In this document: one piece after another, positions 6,304-8,898 of the stretch
Layout of the letters: every line of letters begins with the position of its first letter
Position numbering within the stretch: position 1 is the stretch's first letter
DNA from: an uncultured Lachnospiraceae bacterium
GTDB lineage: Bacteria > Bacillota > Clostridia > Lachnospirales > Lachnospiraceae
Assembly: GCA_947177465.1 (NCBI GenBank)
Contig: CAMWUP010000066.1
Coordinates: 1 to 8,898 of the forward strand
DNA length: 8,898 nt
Direction of reading: 5' to 3'
Made by a program: the position numbers and the translations under genes
The notes under the pieces: model-generated
What the model saw: only the letters and a program-made list of their open reading frames with translations
Databases searched by the model: none
Told to the model about the DNA's origin: nothing

Positions 6304-6316
6304 GGGGGAGGTTTGT

Positions 6317-7126
6317 GTGAAACACTATCTGAGAATGGAATTAAAGAGGGCTTTTTGGAACAGGCGGCTTCTTCCGGCTCTTATCTTTGGATTCGGGTTG
6401 AGCGTTTGGCACTGCTTTGCTTATATTGTTCCGCTCCGCGGCTGGATTTTTGCAGGAGTTTATCCGTTGTCTGCATATAACCGGTGGCTTGGAGGAGAGT
6501 ACTACTCGCTGCAGTCAACGCTGTTTTACCTGCTGGTACCGATTGTGTGTGCACTGCCCTACGGTGACAGCTGGCTGTGCGACTGCGCCGGCAGTATTGG
6601 CGGGCAGGCGGTAATACGAGGGGGAAAAAGACCGTTCGTGCAGACAAAACTGCTCGTTTCGTTTTTGACGGGAGCCTTGATTGCCGTGCTGCCGCTGCTG
6701 TTTGACTTTGCGCTGACAAGCGCTATGCTTCCGGCGATTGTTCCCAAGGCAGGACTGGGACTTTCGCCAATCAGTACAAAATCGCTTTTGGGGGACTTGT
6801 TTTATGCAAAGCCTTTTTGGTATGTACTGGTTTACCTGGGCATAAACGGGCTGTTTTTCGGAAGTCTGAATACGCTTTCCATTGCTGCGGGACTTTTTAC
6901 CGCCAACAGGTATATGGCAATACTGACGCCATTCTTTTGCTATATGGCGCTTCATTGCGCGGGAACGACAATACAGCGTTTTGAGCTGTGTCCGTCCGGC
7001 TTCCTGCGCCCGTGCCAGCAATTCATAACCACATGGGTGATACTGGGTGCGGAAGTGATGGGGATATGGTCTTTTGGTGTTTTTGCGGCTTTTCGATATA
7101 TCAGAGAGGAGCATGGGATGCGATGA
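6317..7126 (+). CDS. ABC-2 type membrane protein, first permease half
   Basis: This 269-residue integral membrane protein has about six hydrophobic segments (near 19-38, 66-83, 112-140, 165-193, 199-215 and 240-260). After a basic amphipathic N-terminus (KHYLRMELKRAFWNRR), the loop after the second segment carries GGQAVIRGGKRPFVQTK (95-111). This type of Arg-rich cytoplasmic loop is common in ABC-2 exporters, where it faces the ATPase. The start is a GTG with GGGGGAGG 5 nt upstream, 13 nt after the lipoprotein stop. It overlaps the second permease by 4 nt, so the two are probably made in equal amounts and pair as a heterodimer with the ATPase at 7970. Size and layout match LanE/LanG-like permeases. 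I recognise no specific family and do not know the substrate. Confidence 0.82.
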   Translation: MKHYLRMELKRAFWNRRLLPALIFGFGLSVWHCFAYIVPLRGWIFAGVYPLSAYNRWLGGEYYSLQSTLFYLLVPIVCALPYGDSWLCDCAGSIGGQAVIRGGKRPFVQTKLLVSFLTGALIAVLPLLFDFALTSAMLPAIVPKAGLGLSPISTKSLLGDLFYAKPFWYVLVYLGINGLFFGSLNTLSIAAGLFTANRYMAILTPFFCYMALHCAGTTIQRFELCPSGFLRPCQQFITTWVILGAEVMGIWSFGVFAAFRYIREEHGMR

Positions 7127-7947
7127 AGTACAGAAATATGATACGTCTCATTTTATATGATATCCGGTATTTTTTTCGGCAGAACCGCTGGAAATGGCTT
7201 TTTGCATTCATGATTCATGTGTTTTTATGTATTCGTACCTTTCACAGTATTTTATTTTATGCAGGCTCCAGTGACTTGCTTTCCGCGTTGTGGCAGACCA
7301 TGGGCGGGGCAAGGGAATATCTGCTGTCTTCAGACAGCTCCTTTCAACTGCCGGCATACTGGTTTTTATTCCACATTTACCTTTTTTTTCTGATTGGCTT
7401 TTATCCTGCGGGAGAGCTGTATTCCGGAAACGGACAGGCGCTTGTCCGCACACGCACGCGGGCAATGTGGTTAATCAGTAAATGTATCAGCGTAGTCGTA
7501 AATATTGTGCTGTATTACGGCTGTTTTCTTTTGACTATGCTGATTGGAAATCTGGTTTGCGGCGGAACTGTTATCCCGCGCGGCGGTATCATCGGTCTGG
7601 CAGGCATACGGGTTGCAGGCAAAAGCGTGACGGAGCTTCTGACGGCTTTTATATTTCTTCCTGTCTGCGTATCTACTGCATTGGGAGTTATGCAGGTGGT
7701 GCTGTCGCTGTTTGTCGGTCCGGTACTTTCTTTTATGCTCAATATTGCCTATATGACTGCCTCCGTATTCTGGATGAAGCCTTTTTTTATCGGCAATTAT
7801 TCCATGCTGTACAGACAGAGCTGGGTTTCGGGAAATACCAATCTGTCAGTGACAGGCGGAATTCTGCGCTGTCTTGTGCTGGCAAGCCTCAGTTTTGCCG
7901 TCGGTATGCTGCTTTTTCAAAAGAAGGATATTTTGCCGGAATCATGA
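7123..7947 (+). CDS. ABC-2 type membrane protein, second permease half
   Basis: This 274-residue membrane protein has about six hydrophobic segments (near 24-47, 79-96, 117-147, 168-190, 191-217 and 247-265). The cytoplasmic loop after the second segment reads GNGQALVRTRTRAMWLISK (102-120), matching the GQA-x2-R-x3-R pattern in the same place in the first permease, so the two halves are distant paralogues. The start at 7123 overlaps the previous stop as ATGA. Its ribosome site AGAGGAG is 11 nt away, longer than usual, which favours translational coupling. The frame is open upstream to 6988, but that part lies within the first permease and reads as a shadow. The ATPase gene begins 22 nt downstream. 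The likely role is the other half of a heteromeric exporter; the substrate is unknown. Confidence 0.82.
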   Translation: MKYRNMIRLILYDIRYFFRQNRWKWLFAFMIHVFLCIRTFHSILFYAGSSDLLSALWQTMGGAREYLLSSDSSFQLPAYWFLFHIYLFFLIGFYPAGELYSGNGQALVRTRTRAMWLISKCISVVVNIVLYYGCFLLTMLIGNLVCGGTVIPRGGIIGLAGIRVAGKSVTELLTAFIFLPVCVSTALGVMQVVLSLFVGPVLSFMLNIAYMTASVFWMKPFFIGNYSMLYRQSWVSGNTNLSVTGGILRCLVLASLSFAVGMLLFQKKDILPES

Positions 7948-7969
7948 GAAACGGACAAGGAGAAACAAA

Positions 7970-8617
7970 ATGATACTTAAGATAGAAAATGTAACGAAAA
8001 TCATTCAGGGAGCAACGGTTCTGAACCAGGTCAGTCTGTGCATGGAGAGCGGAAATATTTACGGTCTTTTTGGCAGAAACGGTTCGGGAAAAACCATGCT
8101 TATGCGTGCTGTCTGCGGTTTGATTCGGATTACGGAAGGGAAGATAACAATCGACGGCGCGCAGCAATGGAAGGATTTTTCCTATCCTGACGGTCTGGGG
8201 ATGCTGATTGAAACACCTGTATTTCTGCCAGATTATACAGGGTATGAAAATCTGAGGCTGCTGTCCTGTATCAAAAAAGAAATAAAAGGCGAAGATATCC
8301 GCAAATCCCTCATAAGAGTCGGGTTAGAGCCGAATGACAAAAGAAATACAAGAAAATATTCGCTTGGCATGCGGCAGCGGCTGGGCATTGCCTGCGCTAT
8401 TATGGAGAATCCCCGCCTGCTTGTGCTTGACGAGCCGTTTAACGGGTTGGATGCCGACGGTTGTGAGCAGGTGAAGCATATTATACTGGAGGAGAAGCAA
8501 AAAGGTGCGCTGATTATTCTGGCGTGCCACAATCGGGAAGAACTGGAAAATTTGTCAGATACCATTTACAAGGTGGAACAGGGACGTTTTTCTACATTTA
8601 CAGATGGACAGAAATGA
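7970..8617 (+). CDS. ABC transporter ATP-binding protein, BcrA/LanF-like
   Basis: This compact 215-residue nucleotide-binding domain powers the two adjacent permeases. Walker A is GRNGSGKT (35-42), the signature is SLGMRQR (131-137), Walker B is LLVLDEP (150-156) with catalytic E155, the D-loop is GLDADG (159-164) and the switch histidine is H187. At the Q-loop the usual glutamine is replaced by E81 in MLIETPVFLPDYTGYENL. This is the pattern of BcrA and lantibiotic-immunity LanF ATPases (LIExPxFxPxxTGxENL), which supports an antimicrobial-peptide or similar exporter. AAGGAG lies 7 nt before the ATG at 7970. The frame extends upstream to 7874, but that part lies within the second permease and is not ATPase-like. 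The last gene in the window begins at its stop codon. The domain is complete, without the C-terminal extension seen in some BcrA proteins. Confidence 0.95.
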   Translation: MILKIENVTKIIQGATVLNQVSLCMESGNIYGLFGRNGSGKTMLMRAVCGLIRITEGKITIDGAQQWKDFSYPDGLGMLIETPVFLPDYTGYENLRLLSCIKKEIKGEDIRKSLIRVGLEPNDKRNTRKYSLGMRQRLGIACAIMENPRLLVLDEPFNGLDADGCEQVKHIILEEKQKGALIILACHNREELENLSDTIYKVEQGRFSTFTDGQK

Positions 8618-8898
8618 GGATGAAAATGAAAAAGTATATTTTTGCCGCATGCATTATCCTGCTGTCTATTGGCTTTACCGTTCATAACGCCATTGTTCTG
8701 CATGGTAAATATCCGGACCCGCAAATACAGACGTTTCAGTATGGCGAAACGGTGCAAATAGGCGGCTATCAGATTACCTTCAGCGGGTGGCAGTGGGGCT
8801 TAAGCGATTTGCTTTTAGAAAAATGTCCCGGCTTTGTGCTTGTCAGCGCCAAAGCAGATGGGATAACGGAGGATGCCCGTATAGGACTCATTGAGCTT
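8614..8898 (+). CDS. Membrane-anchored extracytoplasmic protein, 3' end beyond the window
   Basis: Only the first 95 codons or so are present and the frame is still open at the window edge. The first ATG overlaps the ATPase stop as ATGA. In-frame ATGs at 8620 and 8626 are alternatives, and the last has AGGA 5 nt upstream. The product begins MRMKMKKYIFAACIILLSIG, a basic N-terminus and one hydrophobic helix with no lipobox, so it is a signal anchor or signal peptide. The outside portion starts KYPDPQIQTFQYGETVQIGGYQITFSGWQW. This resembles the first strands of the DUF5027/DUF4352-like extracytoplasmic proteins often seen beside such transporters, a tentative call. It is probably a second external component of the exporter operon; its function is unknown. 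Confidence 0.75.
   Translation, partial: MRMKMKKYIFAACIILLSIGFTVHNAIVLHGKYPDPQIQTFQYGETVQIGGYQITFSGWQWGLSDLLLEKCPGFVLVSAKADGITEDARIGLIEL

Noticed and set aside
6515..7114. Minus-strand 199-codon open frame
   Set aside because: It is antisense to the first permease. Its composition, rich in Gln, Arg and Ser, is typical of a shadow frame.
6988..7122. Extended N-terminus of the second permease
   Set aside because: It overlaps the first permease by 139 bases. The ATGA junction at 7123 and the basic N-terminus after it fit better.
7874..7969. Extended N-terminus of the ABC ATPase
   Set aside because: The 32 residues are out-of-frame permease sequence; the ABC fold starts at MILKIENVTK with AAGGAG properly spaced.

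Overview
The window looks like a piece of a spore-forming Firmicutes chromosome, most likely Clostridia and Lachnospiraceae-like. The evidence is a SpoVAD homologue, a perfect sigma-G type promoter, a MocR-type aminotransferase, strong AGGAGG-like ribosome sites and roughly even GC content. This assignment is by family recognition only. All supported genes are on the plus strand, and no tRNA, rRNA, CRISPR array or insertion sequence was seen.

Left part (1-2392). The window opens inside a MocR/GntR-type gene. The last part of its DNA-binding domain can still be read in frame, but three nonsense codons (42, 48 and 81) interrupt it. The aminotransferase half (105-1229) is open and keeps its PLP-binding residues. 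The end of this gene carries a forespore sigma-G promoter (GCATA, 18 nt, CATACTA), followed by a nested inverted repeat and a solitary spoVAD (1358-2392). Neither spoVAC nor spoVAE flanks it.

Middle part (2393-5410). An OmpR-family response regulator (2487-3155), a membrane histidine kinase (3160-4536) and an unrecognised membrane-anchored, cysteine-containing extracytoplasmic protein (4533-5366) form a tight operon. It has a plausible sigma-A promoter and ends at a very clear intrinsic terminator (5374-5410).

Right part (5411-8898). After a structured leader with an 11-bp inverted repeat comes a second operon: a lipoprotein (5539-6303), two divergent ABC-2 type membrane proteins (6317-7126 and 7123-7947), a BcrA-like ABC ATPase (7970-8617), and the start of another membrane-anchored extracytoplasmic protein (8614 onward, cut by the window edge). 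The layout resembles LanI/LanFEG lantibiotic self-protection or BcrA-type peptide resistance transporters, but no peptide precursor or modification gene is visible.

The best candidate for an undescribed system is the whole 2487-8898 block. In this reading a two-component system with its own extracytoplasmic partner controls a lipoprotein-assisted ABC exporter with two unlike permease halves. The regulatory link and the substrate are inference.
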